DNA of 64,000 bases from Candidatus Aminicenantes bacterium UBA6072 (GCA_002436105.1 DIXU01000008.1:143319-207318), one strand, 5' to 3'; positions 36,564 through 45,472 are shown, numbered from the stretch's first letter. Made by a program: numbers and translations. The notes: generated by a model not told the origin, from the sequence alone.

Positions 36564-36612
36564 GCGGAGCGGGGCGGCGCAAGAAAATCGCCGCCCGGGT
36601 GTTGTCCGTGCC

Positions 36613-37212
36613 ATGGATGATCCCCGGCTGACCGATGACGAGGTCGTCACATCCGTCCTGGGCGGCCGCCGGCAGGACTTCGAGGTCCTGGTCCGGCGCT
36701 ACTCGTCGCGCATCGTCCATTTCGTCGCGCGCATGACCGGGGACAACGATGAGGCCCGCAGCATCGCCCAGGACGTTTTCCTGAAGATCTTCGTGAACCT
36801 CCCCTACTACCGGCGCGAGAACAACTTCTCGGCCTTCATTTTCAGGATCGCCCGCAACATGACCCTGAACTGGCTCAAGCGCCGGAAGCGCACCGTCTTT
36901 TTCTCGCGCCTGCTGGGGCACGAACTGGACCGCCTCCCCCCCAGCCAGGACCCGCCTTCCCTTTCGCCAATGGAGCAGGGCGAGCGCGAGCAGGCCCTGA
37001 CGCGCCAGCTGCGCCGGCTCCCGGTGGAGCAGCGCCTGGCCCTGGTCCTCAAGGTCTACCTGGAATTCTCCTACAAGCAGATCGCCGACGTGACCGGCTG
37101 GTCGGTGCCCAAGATCGAGACGCTCATATCGCGGGCCAAGGCCCGCCTGAAAAAAGGCATCCGCCTGCAAGAAAGCGGCAACGAGCCTGTTGTAGAAGCG
37201 AGGGAAAAATGA
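36613..37212 (+). CDS. ECF-type sigma factor
   Basis: A 199-residue sigma factor with region 2 at about 24-93 (DEARSIAQDVFLKIFVNL, RENNFSAFIFRIARNMTLNWLK) and region 4 at about 130-185 (LPVEQRLALVLKVYLEFSYKQIA, then IETLISRAKARLKKG). There is no region 1.1 or 3. It directs polymerase to a small envelope-stress-type regulon, inferred from its neighbours. The start at 36613 has no strong ribosome site; an upstream in-frame start at 36523 lies inside gmhB. The anti-sigma gene overlaps its stop. Confidence 0.9.
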   Translation: MDDPRLTDDEVVTSVLGGRRQDFEVLVRRYSSRIVHFVARMTGDNDEARSIAQDVFLKIFVNLPYYRRENNFSAFIFRIARNMTLNWLKRRKRTVFFSRLLGHELDRLPPSQDPPSLSPMEQGEREQALTRQLRRLPVEQRLALVLKVYLEFSYKQIADVTGWSVPKIETLISRAKARLKKGIRLQESGNEPVVEAREK

Positions 37213-37658
37213 ATTGCCGAAAGATCGTCCGCCGGCTCAGCGCTTTCCAGGACGGGGAACTTGCTTCCTCGCTGGAGCGGCAGATCGAGATGCACCTGCG
37301 CGAGTGCGCCGCCTGCAGCCGCGAACTTGCGGAAATGAACCGGCTGCGCGAACGACTGCTGCGGCTGCCGCCGCCCGCGGCCGACCCTTATTTCCCCGGC
37401 CGCGTCATGGCCCTGCTGCCGGGGCGGCCGGCGGCCGCCCAGCGCCTGCTGCGGGCCGCCGCCTGGGCCGCGCTGTTCATCGCCGTCTTCCTCGGCGGCT
37501 TCCTGCTGAAGACATCCGCCGGCGCGACGGACGCCGACGGCCGCCATCCGGCCGCCACCTTCAGCTCCGTGCTGCTGGAGCCGCAGGCGTTCGGCCTGCT
37601 CGCCGTTCACGACGACTCCCTCGACCTGTTCAACGGAGGCGGCCATGAACAGGAGTAG
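37209..37658 (+). CDS. Membrane-bound zinc-finger anti-sigma factor
   Basis: A 149-residue protein with an N-terminal anti-sigma zinc-binding domain: Cys3 and the H-x3-C-x2-C motif HLRECAAC at 29-36. One membrane helix lies at about 82-101, and a short periplasmic tail follows. It probably binds and holds back the ECF sigma factor, whose gene it overlaps by 4 nt. The tail could sense the periplasmic proteins encoded next. It overlaps the next gene by 14 nt. Confidence 0.88.
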   Translation: MNCRKIVRRLSAFQDGELASSLERQIEMHLRECAACSRELAEMNRLRERLLRLPPPAADPYFPGRVMALLPGRPAAAQRLLRAAAWAALFIAVFLGGFLLKTSAGATDADGRHPAATFSSVLLEPQAFGLLAVHDDSLDLFNGGGHEQE

Positions 37659-38106
37659 GATCGTCACCCTGCTGCTCACCGTTTCCCTGGCGCTCAACCT
37701 GGCTTTCCTGGCGGCTTTCTTCTACCAGCGGACCCGGCGCCCGCCTTTGCCGGCGCCGCCCGAGTTCAAGAGCGATTTCGGCCTCAGCGCCGAGCAGGAC
37801 GCCCGGGTGCGCGGGATCGTCCGCAAGTTCAAGATCAACTCCATCCTGTTCAGGGAGGACATTTTGGACAAGCGAGTGGAGATCATCGAGGAGCTCGGCC
37901 GTGAGCAGGGCGACCGGGAGAAGATCGCCGCCCGCATCGAGGAACTGAACTCACTGGAGAACCAGCTCAATCGCGACTTCATCGCCGCCCTGCTCCAGAT
38001 CGGCGACATCCTCGAGCCGGAGCAGCGCCTGGACATGATCTACCGCCTGAGCCGCAACTGGTTCTTTTTCGATCGCGATGGCAAAAAAGGAGGACCCCAT
38101 GAATAA
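37645..38106 (+). CDS. Membrane-anchored Spy/CpxP-like protein
   Basis: A 153-residue protein with an uncleaved-looking N-terminal helix (about 6-26) and a helical, charged periplasmic domain. It carries LTxxQ-like motifs, GLSAEQDARVRGIV near 49-62 and ILEPEQRLDMIYRL near 112-125, as in Spy/CpxP/RseP-accessory and heavy-metal resistance proteins. It probably binds unfolded proteins or metals at the envelope. It overlaps both neighbours, so the four genes form one translationally chained operon. Confidence 0.78.
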   Translation: MNRSRIVTLLLTVSLALNLAFLAAFFYQRTRRPPLPAPPEFKSDFGLSAEQDARVRGIVRKFKINSILFREDILDKRVEIIEELGREQGDREKIAARIEELNSLENQLNRDFIAALLQIGDILEPEQRLDMIYRLSRNWFFFDRDGKKGGPHE

Positions 38107-38656
38107 ACGCGTCATTTTTCTGCTGGTCACGATCCTGCTGCTCGGTTCCCTGGCGCCGGCCCAGGACGGCAAGCGGCTGCGGCCCAACCTGCTGAACAGC
38201 CTGAGGTTCGGCCTGCACATGGCGGAAAACAACCTCTTCGAGGCCCGCTTCATCCTGCGCCTGAAGGACGGGATCGGCCTGAGCGCCCAGCAGGAGCAGA
38301 AGATCGGCGACCTGATGCTGGCCTACGAGGAGAGCTCCATCCGCCGGGGATCCGACATCAAGGTGCTGGAGCTCAAGTTCGCCGCGCTGCTCAAGGGCAA
38401 CCGCATCGACCGCCGGCAGATGGAGAAGATGGCCCGCGAGATCGGCAACAAGCGCACCGACCTGCAGGTCGATCACCTCAACTACCTGCTCGACGTGCGC
38501 GACGTCCTGACCGGCGAACAGATCGCCAAACTGGAGAAGATGAAGCGGAATTTCCGCCCGAACCTGCCCGGGGCCCGGATGAACCTGCCGGGCCGGATGC
38601 CGCCGCCCCCGCCGCCCGACGGCGACGAGCCGGGGCCCGAAACGGAAAGCGACTGA
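38099..38656 (+). CDS. Exported Spy/CpxP-like protein
   Basis: A 185-residue protein with a signal peptide (MNKRVIFLLVTILLLGSLAPAQ, likely cut near 22). A helical domain has LTxxQ-like motifs (IGLSAQQEQKIGDLML; DVLTGEQIAKLEK), and a Pro-rich tail ends the protein. It resembles its upstream neighbour in plan, so a duplicated chaperone-type pair is likely. The start at 38099 has AAAGGAGG upstream and overlaps the previous stop. The operon ends at the terminator at 38704. Confidence 0.8.
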   Translation: MNKRVIFLLVTILLLGSLAPAQDGKRLRPNLLNSLRFGLHMAENNLFEARFILRLKDGIGLSAQQEQKIGDLMLAYEESSIRRGSDIKVLELKFAALLKGNRIDRRQMEKMAREIGNKRTDLQVDHLNYLLDVRDVLTGEQIAKLEKMKRNFRPNLPGARMNLPGRMPPPPPPDGDEPGPETESD

Positions 38657-38703
38657 TTTCTTCCGGACGTCCGCCCCTCGTCCGTTCTCCCCTTTCCTCC
38701 CCG

Positions 38704-38732
38704 ACCGCGGCCCCCGGGCCGCGGTTTTTTTT
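38704..38732 (+). terminator. Intrinsic terminator of the ECF sigma operon
   Basis: An 8-bp all-GC stem (38705-38712 with 38717-38724) around loop CCCG is followed by a run of eight T. The convergent ABC permease gene ends inside this T-run. Confidence 0.93.
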
Positions 38733-39834
38733 ATTTCGATATGAAGCGCTTGAAGTTCAGCAAAGATATGGAGACCAGGGTGACGGCGATGGCGCCCATG
38801 GCCAGGAGCTCTTTCCAAAAATAGGCGATGCCGTTGCCCTTGAGGAAGATCTCGCGGATGATCTGCACCAGGTAGCGCATGGGGTTGACGTCGGCCAGCA
38901 GGCGCAGCGGGTAGGGAATGTTGTCCACCGGCGTGAAGAATCCCGACATCAGGAGGAAGATGATCAGCGAGAACCAGGAGAAGAACATCGCCTGCTGCGC
39001 CGTGGAGGAGAGGACCGAGATCAGCAGGGCGTAGGAGAGGATGGCCGTCAGGTAGACCAGGGCGGCCAGGAACAGGACGGGAACGCCGCCGCGGAAGGGG
39101 ATGCCGAACCACAGGACCACGACCGCCAGGCCGATGAGCATGTCGACCAGCCCGACCAGGATCGCCGGCAGCGCCTTGCCCACGTAGATCTCCAGGGCGC
39201 CCAGCGGCGACATGAGCAGCGTGTCCAGAGTCTGCTGCTCCTTCTCGCGCACCAGCGAGGTGGAGGTCATGAACAGGGTGATGATGGTCAGCAGGAAGGC
39301 GACGATCCCCGGCCCCATGGTGTTGATGCCGCGCAGCTGCGGGTTGAAGCGGAACAGCGGCCGGGCCGCCACCGGCAGCCCGCGCCCCTTTTTCTCCATG
39401 TCGTCCAGGATGTAGCCCTTGATGATGCCGCTGAAATAGCCGGAGGCGATCATGGCCGTGTTGGCGTCGATGCCGTCCATGAGCACCTGCACCTCGGGAT
39501 AGGCCGACGCCCCGCGCTTGCGGTCCAGGGCGTCGCGGAAGACGATGACGGTCTTCACCTCCCCCTTCTTGAGCCGGTCCAGGGAGTCCTCGTTGCGGGC
39601 GCTTTCGAAGCGCACGTTGAACAGCGGCGAGCGGCGCACGCGCTCGATGACGCGCGTGGCCGCCTGCCCGCCCGACAGGTTGACGATGCCCACCGGCACG
39701 TTGCGGATGTCGCTGGAGACGACGTAGCCCAGGACGATGATCTGGATCACCGGCGAGACGAGCATCAGGAACAGCAGCTCCTTCTGGCGCACGACCTCGA
39801 TCAGTTCCTTTTTGACCAGGTGGCGCAGCTTCAT
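38731..39834 (-). CDS. ABC-2-type permease (second of two)
   Basis: A 367-residue protein with the ABC-2/YhiN-YbhS layout: one N-terminal helix near 22-42, a large extracytoplasmic domain (about 45-175), then five or six helices. Among them is TSTSLVREKEQQTLDTLLMSPL, the coupling-region motif. It is the last gene of the TetR operon and overlaps its paralogue by 4 nt. The stop lies in the opposing terminator. The substrate is unknown; it likely exports a hydrophobic compound with the TolC and HlyD partners upstream. Confidence 0.88.
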   Translation of the reverse strand: MKLRHLVKKELIEVVRQKELLFLMLVSPVIQIIVLGYVVSSDIRNVPVGIVNLSGGQAATRVIERVRRSPLFNVRFESARNEDSLDRLKKGEVKTVIVFRDALDRKRGASAYPEVQVLMDGIDANTAMIASGYFSGIIKGYILDDMEKKGRGLPVAARPLFRFNPQLRGINTMGPGIVAFLLTIITLFMTSTSLVREKEQQTLDTLLMSPLGALEIYVGKALPAILVGLVDMLIGLAVVVLWFGIPFRGGVPVLFLAALVYLTAILSYALLISVLSSTAQQAMFFSWFSLIIFLLMSGFFTPVDNIPYPLRLLADVNPMRYLVQIIREIFLKGNGIAYFWKELLAMGAIAVTLVSISLLNFKRFISK

Positions 39835-40952
39835 TGGGCCGCCTTGCGCTGGCCGGCGAATTTGCGGATGGCGACGGCGAGCAGCAGCAGGCTGTACGCC
39901 GCCAGCATGGCGCCGTCGAAGAGAAAGTGGCGCAGCTCGGCGCCCTTGAGGATCACGCCGCGGATGATGCGCAGGAAATAGGTGGCCGGGACAACGTAGG
40001 AGATCGCGCGCAGCACCGGGCTCAGGGAATCGAGGGGGAAGATGAAGCCCGACAGCAGGAACGAGGGCAGCATGGTGATCAGCAGGGCGGCCAGCATGGC
40101 CGTGGTCTGGGTGGGCGCCACGGTCGAGATCAGGATGCCCAGGGCCAGGCCGGCGACGATGTAGAGCAGGCCGAAGGCCAGCAGCACCGGCAGGGCGCCG
40201 CGGAAGGGAATGCCGAACCAGAAGCGGGCGAAGAGCAGGATGACGGCGCCGTCAAGCAGGGCGACGAAAATGTAGGGGATCGTCTTGCCGACGATGATCT
40301 CGACCGACTTCAGCGGCGAAATGAACAGCAGGGAGAGCGAGCCCGTCTCGCGCTCGCGGGTGATGCTCAGCGAGGTCAGCATGGCCGAGATCATCAGCAG
40401 GATGACGGCGACCAGCCCGGGGATGAAGAAGAAGCGGCTGCGGGCCTCGGGGTTGAAGTGCATCTGGGTGCCGATCTTCAGCAGCCCGGCGCTGCCCATC
40501 CTGGCCGCGTTGAAATCCAGGATGACGCGCTCGCTGTACTGGTAGACCAGGTTGGCCACGTTGACGTCGCTGCCGTCGATGATCAGCCCGACTTCCGCCC
40601 GGCGGCCGGCGGCGGCGAGGCGGTCGAAGCCGGCCGGGATGACGATCACCTCGCGCACCAGCCCCTGGCGCAGCATGTCCTCGGCCTCGGCCGGCGAGAG
40701 CGCCCCGCCATCGGCGGAGCGCGAGCGGACCTGGAACACCGGGCTGGCGGCAAAGGCGCGCGCCAGCTGCCGCGAAGTCCCGCCCTGCGAAAGGTCGATC
40801 AGCGCGACCTCGACGCGGTCCAGGTCGTAGGAGACCGAGTAGCCGAGGATGAAGATCTGGATCAGGGGGATGATGAAGACCAGGGTCAGGCTGCGCGGGT
40901 CGCGCAGGATGTGCAGGAACTCCTTGCGGATGATGGCCTTAATTCTGCCCAT
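39831..40952 (-). CDS. ABC-2-type permease (first of two)
   Basis: A 373-residue paralogue of the next gene with the same plan: IRKEFLHILRDPRSLTLVF at the start, an extracytoplasmic domain, and SLSITRERETGSLSLLFISPL before the helical part. The start at 40952 is my choice; an in-frame ATG at 40967 is possible, but overlaps the ATPase gene more deeply. The pair of permeases with two ATPases resembles YbhFSR/HlyD-type exporters. Confidence 0.88.
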   Translation of the reverse strand: MGRIKAIIRKEFLHILRDPRSLTLVFIIPLIQIFILGYSVSYDLDRVEVALIDLSQGGTSRQLARAFAASPVFQVRSRSADGGALSPAEAEDMLRQGLVREVIVIPAGFDRLAAAGRRAEVGLIIDGSDVNVANLVYQYSERVILDFNAARMGSAGLLKIGTQMHFNPEARSRFFFIPGLVAVILLMISAMLTSLSITRERETGSLSLLFISPLKSVEIIVGKTIPYIFVALLDGAVILLFARFWFGIPFRGALPVLLAFGLLYIVAGLALGILISTVAPTQTTAMLAALLITMLPSFLLSGFIFPLDSLSPVLRAISYVVPATYFLRIIRGVILKGAELRHFLFDGAMLAAYSLLLLAVAIRKFAGQRKAAQ

Positions 40953-41679
40953 GATCGTGGATCGCATCCTTGAACAGTTCCTCGATATCGGCTTTGCCCT
41001 GCCGGCGCAGCAGCTCGTCCGGCTCGCCGGCGGCGATCAGCTCGCCGTTATGAAGAATGAGGATGCGGTCGCAGTATTCGGCCTCGTCGAGGTTGTGGGT
41101 GGAGACCAGCAGGGTCTTGCCCTGCGTCTTCAGGCCGTAGATGTCGTTCCAGAACAGCCGCCGCGCCTCGGGATCGACCCCCGAGGTCGGTTCGTCGAGC
41201 AGGATGATCCCGGGATCGGGCATGAGGCAGACGAACATGGCCACCTTCTGGCGGATGCCGGGGGGAATGTCCTGCACCTTCTGGCGCAGCACGGCCTCCG
41301 GCAAATCCTGGCGGATGCGCGCCGCGTGCCGGCGCCTCTCCCCAGGGGCCAGGCCGGAGATGCCTGCGAAAAAATCGATGTTCTCCAGCGCCGTGAGCAG
41401 CGGGTAGAGGGAGAACTTCTGCGACATGTATCCCATTTTCCTCCTGGCCGCGGCCGGGTGTTCCCGGATGTCGAGGCCCTCGACGCGCACCGTGCCGGAG
41501 GTGATCTTCAGCAGCCCGGTGATCATCTTGATGGTCGTGGTCTTGCCGGCGCCGTTGGGGCCGAGAAAACCCACGATCTCCCCGCCGGCCACGTCGAAGG
41601 AGACGCCCTTGACGGCCTGGAAGCGGCCGAAGTCCTTGCGCAGGTCGCGGACCTCGATGGCCGGCGCGGCGCCGCTCAT
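40939..41679 (-). CDS. ABC transporter ATPase (second)
   Basis: A 246-residue ATPase. Walker A GPNGAGKTT is at about 40-48, the Q-loop follows, and LLDEPTSGVDPEARRLF is the Walker B/D-loop part. The signature stretch PPGIRQKVAMF lacks the classic LSGG sequence, so the ABC signature is unusual, matching PGxRQK types seen in drug exporters. It overlaps its ATPase partner and the permease. Inner membrane, cytosolic side. Confidence 0.88.
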   Translation of the reverse strand: MSGAAPAIEVRDLRKDFGRFQAVKGVSFDVAGGEIVGFLGPNGAGKTTTIKMITGLLKITSGTVRVEGLDIREHPAAARRKMGYMSQKFSLYPLLTALENIDFFAGISGLAPGERRRHAARIRQDLPEAVLRQKVQDIPPGIRQKVAMFVCLMPDPGIILLDEPTSGVDPEARRLFWNDIYGLKTQGKTLLVSTHNLDEAEYCDRILILHNGELIAAGEPDELLRRQGKADIEELFKDAIHDHGQN

Positions 41680-42566
41680 GCCTGCCTCTCGTAATAGATG
41701 TACATGTCCTCCAGCGTCGGCTGCTCCTCGACCATCTCCAGGTGCGGGATGCGGGCGCCGGGGTTCTCCCTGCCCTCCTGCAGGCAGCGGATGAACTTGC
41801 CGCGCAGGTACGCCCGGCCGGCCAGCTCGGGGTCGGCGGCGATGCCCTGCATGGCCGCGAAGACGTTGCCGCGCGGCAGGATGCGGAACATGCGCGCCGG
41901 AAAGGCGCGGCGCAGCCCGGCGATCGAATCCTGGCGCAGCACCCGGCCCTTGCGCATCAGGACGATATGATCCCCCTTTTCGGCCTCGTCGAGATAGGGG
42001 GTCGACATGACGATGGTCCTGCCCTCGCGCTTCAGCTCCTCGATGATGGCGAAGAACTCGATGCGCGAAAGCGGGTCGACGCCGGTGGTCGGCTCGTCCA
42101 GGATGATCAGCTGCGGCGAAGAGAGCAGGATGGTCGAGAGGGCCAGCTTCTGCTTCATGCCCCCGGAAAGGGCGCCGGCCCGGCGGCCGCGGAACGGCTC
42201 CATGCCCGTGCGCTCCAGCAGCCGCTGCTTCAGCTCGCGGCGCCGTTGCTCCGGGACCTGCTGGACGGCGGCGAAAAAATCCATGTTCTCCTCGACGCTC
42301 AGGTCGGAGTAAAGGGAGAACTTCTCGGGCATGTAGCCGCAGACGGAGGTGACCCGGGAATAGTCATCGCCCACGTCCGCGCCGTTCAGCAGGATGGCGC
42401 CGGAGTCCTTCTTGACCAGGCCGACCAGCATCTTGAAGAGGGTCGACTTGCCGGCGCCGTCGGCGCCGGCCAGGATGGTGATCGCGGCCGGGGCGATCTC
42501 CAGGGAGACGCGGTCCACGGCGCGGATGGCGCCGAAGGCCTTGGAGATCTCCTGGAAGCGGACCAT
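41676..42566 (-). CDS. ABC transporter ATPase (first)
   Basis: A 296-residue ATPase. Walker A is GADGAGKSTL rather than the common GPNGxGKS, the signature is ALSGGMKQKL, and Walker B is LIILDEPTTGVDPLSR. The C-terminal part beyond 230 is an accessory domain. With the next ATPase it energises the two ABC-2 permeases. It lies 9 nt after the HlyD-type lipoprotein gene. Confidence 0.88.
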   Translation of the reverse strand: MVRFQEISKAFGAIRAVDRVSLEIAPAAITILAGADGAGKSTLFKMLVGLVKKDSGAILLNGADVGDDYSRVTSVCGYMPEKFSLYSDLSVEENMDFFAAVQQVPEQRRRELKQRLLERTGMEPFRGRRAGALSGGMKQKLALSTILLSSPQLIILDEPTTGVDPLSRIEFFAIIEELKREGRTIVMSTPYLDEAEKGDHIVLMRKGRVLRQDSIAGLRRAFPARMFRILPRGNVFAAMQGIAADPELAGRAYLRGKFIRCLQEGRENPGARIPHLEMVEEQPTLEDMYIYYERQA

Positions 42567-42575
42567 GCGCCCTCC

Positions 42576-43457
42576 CTACCTGGCGAAAACGACCGTGACC
42601 GGCATGCCGATCTTGAAAACATCCAGGTCAGAGTCAATCCCGACCTTCACCTGGTAGAGGAGCGCCTGGCGCTCCTTCTCGGCGACGATGTACTTGGGGG
42701 AGAATTCGGCCTTGCGGCCGAAAAAGGCGATGCGCCCGGAAAAGGTGCGGTTTGCCATGCCGTCGACGGAAATGACGGCCTGCTGGCCGAGCTTCAGCGC
42801 CGCGATCTCCTTCTCCTCGATGAACACGTCGACGAACAGGCTGGAGAGGTCGAGGATGTCGGCCACGGCGACTCCGGGCATGACGGTCTCCCCCGGGACG
42901 GCAAAGGTCTCGAGCACCACGCCGGAAACCGGCGACTGCAGCAGCAGGTCCTTTTCGGCGAGATCCAGCGCCTGGCGCTGGTTGGCGATGCGTTCCCTCT
43001 GGATCTGCAGCGCCTCCAGCGAGCTGTCGAGCTCGAACAGGGCGGTTTGCGCCTCCTTCAGCTGCAGGCGCGATTTTTCCAGCTGGTCCCCGGATATGGA
43101 TCGGCTCTGCTTCAGCCGCTCGAAGCGCTCCACCTGCTCCCGCCAGTAGAGCTGGTTGGCCAGCAGCAGCCGGCGCTTCTCCCGGGCGCGGGTCTCGCTG
43201 TTGGCGACATCGCGCTCCATGAGGGCCAGCTCCTCCCGGCGGTTGCGCACCTTGTCGCGGTTCATCTCCGCCACCGGGTCGCCCTTGCCGACGGCCTGGC
43301 CTTCCCGCACCAGGAGGCGGTCGAGGGTGCCGGCCGCCAGGACCCGGACGCTGGCGATCTCGCCGTCGACGACCCCGGGGGCGCGGATCTGTCGTTCGTT
43401 GCCGCCGCAGGATACCAGCCACACCATCAATGAGGCGAGCGCCGTCGTCTTTTTCAT
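42576..43457 (-). CDS. HlyD/membrane-fusion lipoprotein
   Basis: A 293-residue periplasmic adaptor with a lipoprotein signal (lipobox LVSC near 14-17). A biotinyl/lipoyl-like half motif (GVVDGEIASVRVLAAGTLDRLLVREGQ) is followed by a coiled coil at about 80-190, the second lipoyl half (LLLQSPVSGVVLETFAVPGETV) and a beta-barrel domain. It links the ABC permeases with TolC. Its start lies in the overlap with the TolC gene (ATGA), with GGAGGA upstream. The longer open frame from 43859 is out of frame with the real TolC gene and is rejected. Confidence 0.88.
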   Translation of the reverse strand: MKKTTALASLMVWLVSCGGNERQIRAPGVVDGEIASVRVLAAGTLDRLLVREGQAVGKGDPVAEMNRDKVRNRREELALMERDVANSETRAREKRRLLLANQLYWREQVERFERLKQSRSISGDQLEKSRLQLKEAQTALFELDSSLEALQIQRERIANQRQALDLAEKDLLLQSPVSGVVLETFAVPGETVMPGVAVADILDLSSLFVDVFIEEKEIAALKLGQQAVISVDGMANRTFSGRIAFFGRKAEFSPKYIVAEKERQALLYQVKVGIDSDLDVFKIGMPVTVVFAR

Positions 43458-44761
43458 CCTTCCTCCTCGAATTTTCCGACCAGGGTGTCGATCGCCGCCT
43501 TGAGCATTTCGAGCTGCGCCAGGGCCTCGTCGCGGCTGGAGCGGTAGCGTTCCTGCCCGGCCATGGCCGCCAGCAGCAGAAAATGGTCGATCTGCCGCTC
43601 CTCGTAGAGCTTTTCCTTCAGTGCCGCGTCCTCGCCGGCATTGGCCAGCAGGCCCTCCAGGAGAACGAGCTTGCGGCGGACGCTGTCCAGGGAAAGATAC
43701 AGCTGCCGCAGGTTCTTTTCGCTCTCGCGGATGAAATCGGCGCGCTGGTTCTCCAGCTTGCGCACTGCGATGTCGGCCAGTTCCAGGTCGCGCCCGCGCT
43801 GGTTCCAGTCGAAGACCGGCAGCGAGACGCGCAGGCCGCCCATGACATAGAAGGCCCATTCGTTGACGAAGAAATTCTGCCCCGGCCGGGCGTAATGCGC
43901 CTGGGCAAAGGCGCTGACCTGCGGCCGGTAGGCGGCGGCGGAGGCCCGCTTTTGCTCCTGCAGCATGCGCGCCCGCCCGTCCAGGGAGCGCAGCAGCGGA
44001 TGACGCTTCAGGAAATATTCCCAGTCGGCCTCGAAGCCGTCGGCGCCGGCGCCGGGCTGGAAATCGACGTCCTGCGGGTCATGGCCGCAGAGGCTGCGGA
44101 ACTGCACGGCCTCCTGCCCCAGCAGCTGCTCCAGGTCCTGCAGGCCCAGCCGCGCTTCATCGGCCCTGGCCCTGGCCTCCAGCAGGTCCGACCTCCTCAC
44201 CAGCTCCTCCTCGTGCAGGCGCGCCACTTTCTTCACGTGCAGGTCCAGGCTGGCCAGCAGGGAATTCAGCGAGTCGCGCTTGCGGCTGAAGCGCAGGTGA
44301 TTGAAAAAGGAGGCCTTGACCAGGCCGGCCAGCTCGATCTTCTTCAGGCGCGTCAGGTCACGCTCCGCCGCCCCGCGCGCCGCCTCCATCTTCACGGCGC
44401 TGGCGAGGCGGCCCCCGGTATGGAGCGGCTGGAGCAGCGTAACGTTCAGATCGGCCGTCCCGTGGGGCGTCGAGAGGATGACCGTTCCCGCCGGCACCTG
44501 GGGGCCGAGGGGGAAGGGGAAATCCGCGGCGGTCACCTGGATGGCGTCGGAACTGTAGCGGTAGCTGCCTTCAAAACCGGCCGTGAAGCGCCGGCGCCGC
44601 AGCGCGCTCCGCTCGGCAATGGCGGCGGCCGCCACCTCCAGTTTCTGGCTGTCCAGGCCGCGGTTGATGGCCCAGGCGTCGGCCACGGCGCGGGAGAGGG
44701 TCACCCTGGCCGGCAGCATCATGGCCGATGCCAACAGGATCGCGAACAGAGTTTTTTTCAT
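43454..44761 (-). CDS. TolC-family outer-membrane efflux protein
   Basis: A 435-residue protein with a signal peptide (MKKTLFAILLASAMMLPA). Two TolC-like halves carry long coiled helices; ALRRRRFTAGFEGSYRYSS and LDLHVKKVARLHEEELVRRSDLLEA are typical of the first. It forms the outer-membrane duct for the exporter. It overlaps the TetR gene by 4 nt upstream and the HlyD gene downstream. Confidence 0.9.
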   Translation of the reverse strand: MKKTLFAILLASAMMLPARVTLSRAVADAWAINRGLDSQKLEVAAAAIAERSALRRRRFTAGFEGSYRYSSDAIQVTAADFPFPLGPQVPAGTVILSTPHGTADLNVTLLQPLHTGGRLASAVKMEAARGAAERDLTRLKKIELAGLVKASFFNHLRFSRKRDSLNSLLASLDLHVKKVARLHEEELVRRSDLLEARARADEARLGLQDLEQLLGQEAVQFRSLCGHDPQDVDFQPGAGADGFEADWEYFLKRHPLLRSLDGRARMLQEQKRASAAAYRPQVSAFAQAHYARPGQNFFVNEWAFYVMGGLRVSLPVFDWNQRGRDLELADIAVRKLENQRADFIRESEKNLRQLYLSLDSVRRKLVLLEGLLANAGEDAALKEKLYEERQIDHFLLLAAMAGQERYRSSRDEALAQLEMLKAAIDTLVGKFEEEG

Positions 44762-45378
44762 TTCAGCATCCCCTGCTTGAGAACATTGACGACGCTTGTG
44801 ACACGCTTGCGGTAGAAGTCCTTGTCGCTGGCGACCCGGATCCCGGAGATGGCCTCCACCATGGGCTTGCCGATAAAGGAGAATATGGACAGGGAAACGA
44901 TATTCATCATGAAATGGATGGGATCGGCCTCGGAGATCAATCCCTTTTCGTGCCAGCGCTTGATCAGTTCAAAGAGCGGATGGGGCTGGAACGAGGTCAT
45001 CTGCGAAATGATGCCGGCCATGACGGCGCAGATGTTGTCGGGATTATGGATCAGGTCGAAGGCGACGATGCGCACGAAATCGGGATGGTCGGCGCAGAGC
45101 CGGATGTAAAGCTCGGGAAATTTTTCCATGAAGAGGGCGGGCGTCAGCTCCGTAGTGACGAGGCCGCTGATCTGGGTGAAAAATTCGCTCATGACCTCGT
45201 GCAGGATGGTCTGGTAGAGCTTTTCCTTCGAGGAGAAATAATAGAAAAGCATGGCCTTGTTGATCCCGGCCCGGCGGGCGATGGCCTCCATTCGAGCCCC
45301 GGCATAACCGCGGGCGGCAAACTCGCGGCGGGCCGCTGCCAGGATGGCATCCCTGCTGGATTCGCTCTTCTCAGCCAT
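44758..45378 (-). CDS. TetR-family repressor of the efflux operon
   Basis: A 206-residue regulator. The N-terminal helix-turn-helix (RDAILAAARREFAARGYAGARMEAIARRAGINKAMLFYYF, given here only as its span about 8-50) is followed by a ligand-binding helical domain. It is the first gene of the seven-gene operon. Tandem near-palindromic operators lie between its promoter and its ATG, so autoregulation by a small toxic ligand is likely. No Shine-Dalgarno sequence precedes the ATG. Confidence 0.92.
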   Translation of the reverse strand: MAEKSESSRDAILAAARREFAARGYAGARMEAIARRAGINKAMLFYYFSSKEKLYQTILHEVMSEFFTQISGLVTTELTPALFMEKFPELYIRLCADHPDFVRIVAFDLIHNPDNICAVMAGIISQMTSFQPHPLFELIKRWHEKGLISEADPIHFMMNIVSLSIFSFIGKPMVEAISGIRVASDKDFYRKRVTSVVNVLKQGMLK

Positions 45379-45384
45379 TTGACC

Positions 45385-45409
45385 AACCGAATGGTTTAAC
45401 CATATGGTT
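45385..45409. promoter_or_regulatory. Tandem operator of the TetR operon
   Basis: A perfect 12-bp palindrome AACCATATGGTT (45398-45409) lies next to a near-perfect copy AACCGAATGGTT (45385-45396), 13 bp apart centre to centre. They sit just after the -10 box, so a bound repressor would block polymerase. This is the form expected of a TetR autoregulatory site. Confidence 0.8.
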
Positions 45410-45438
45410 AATATAACATCGGATCAGGAACCTGTCAA
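45410..45438 (-). promoter_or_regulatory. Predicted promoter of the TetR-controlled operon
   Basis: On the minus strand, TTGACA and TATATT are separated by 17 bp. The -10 box touches the tandem operator. Confidence 0.75.
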
Positions 45439-45472
45439 CACTTTTTCGTTTTTTCTTTTCCGGGCCGCTGTT

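Noticed and set aside
42576..43859. A 427-residue frame that includes the HlyD gene
   Set aside because: The first 134 codons lie inside the TolC gene in another frame; the lipoprotein start at 43457 has GGAGGA and a lipobox.
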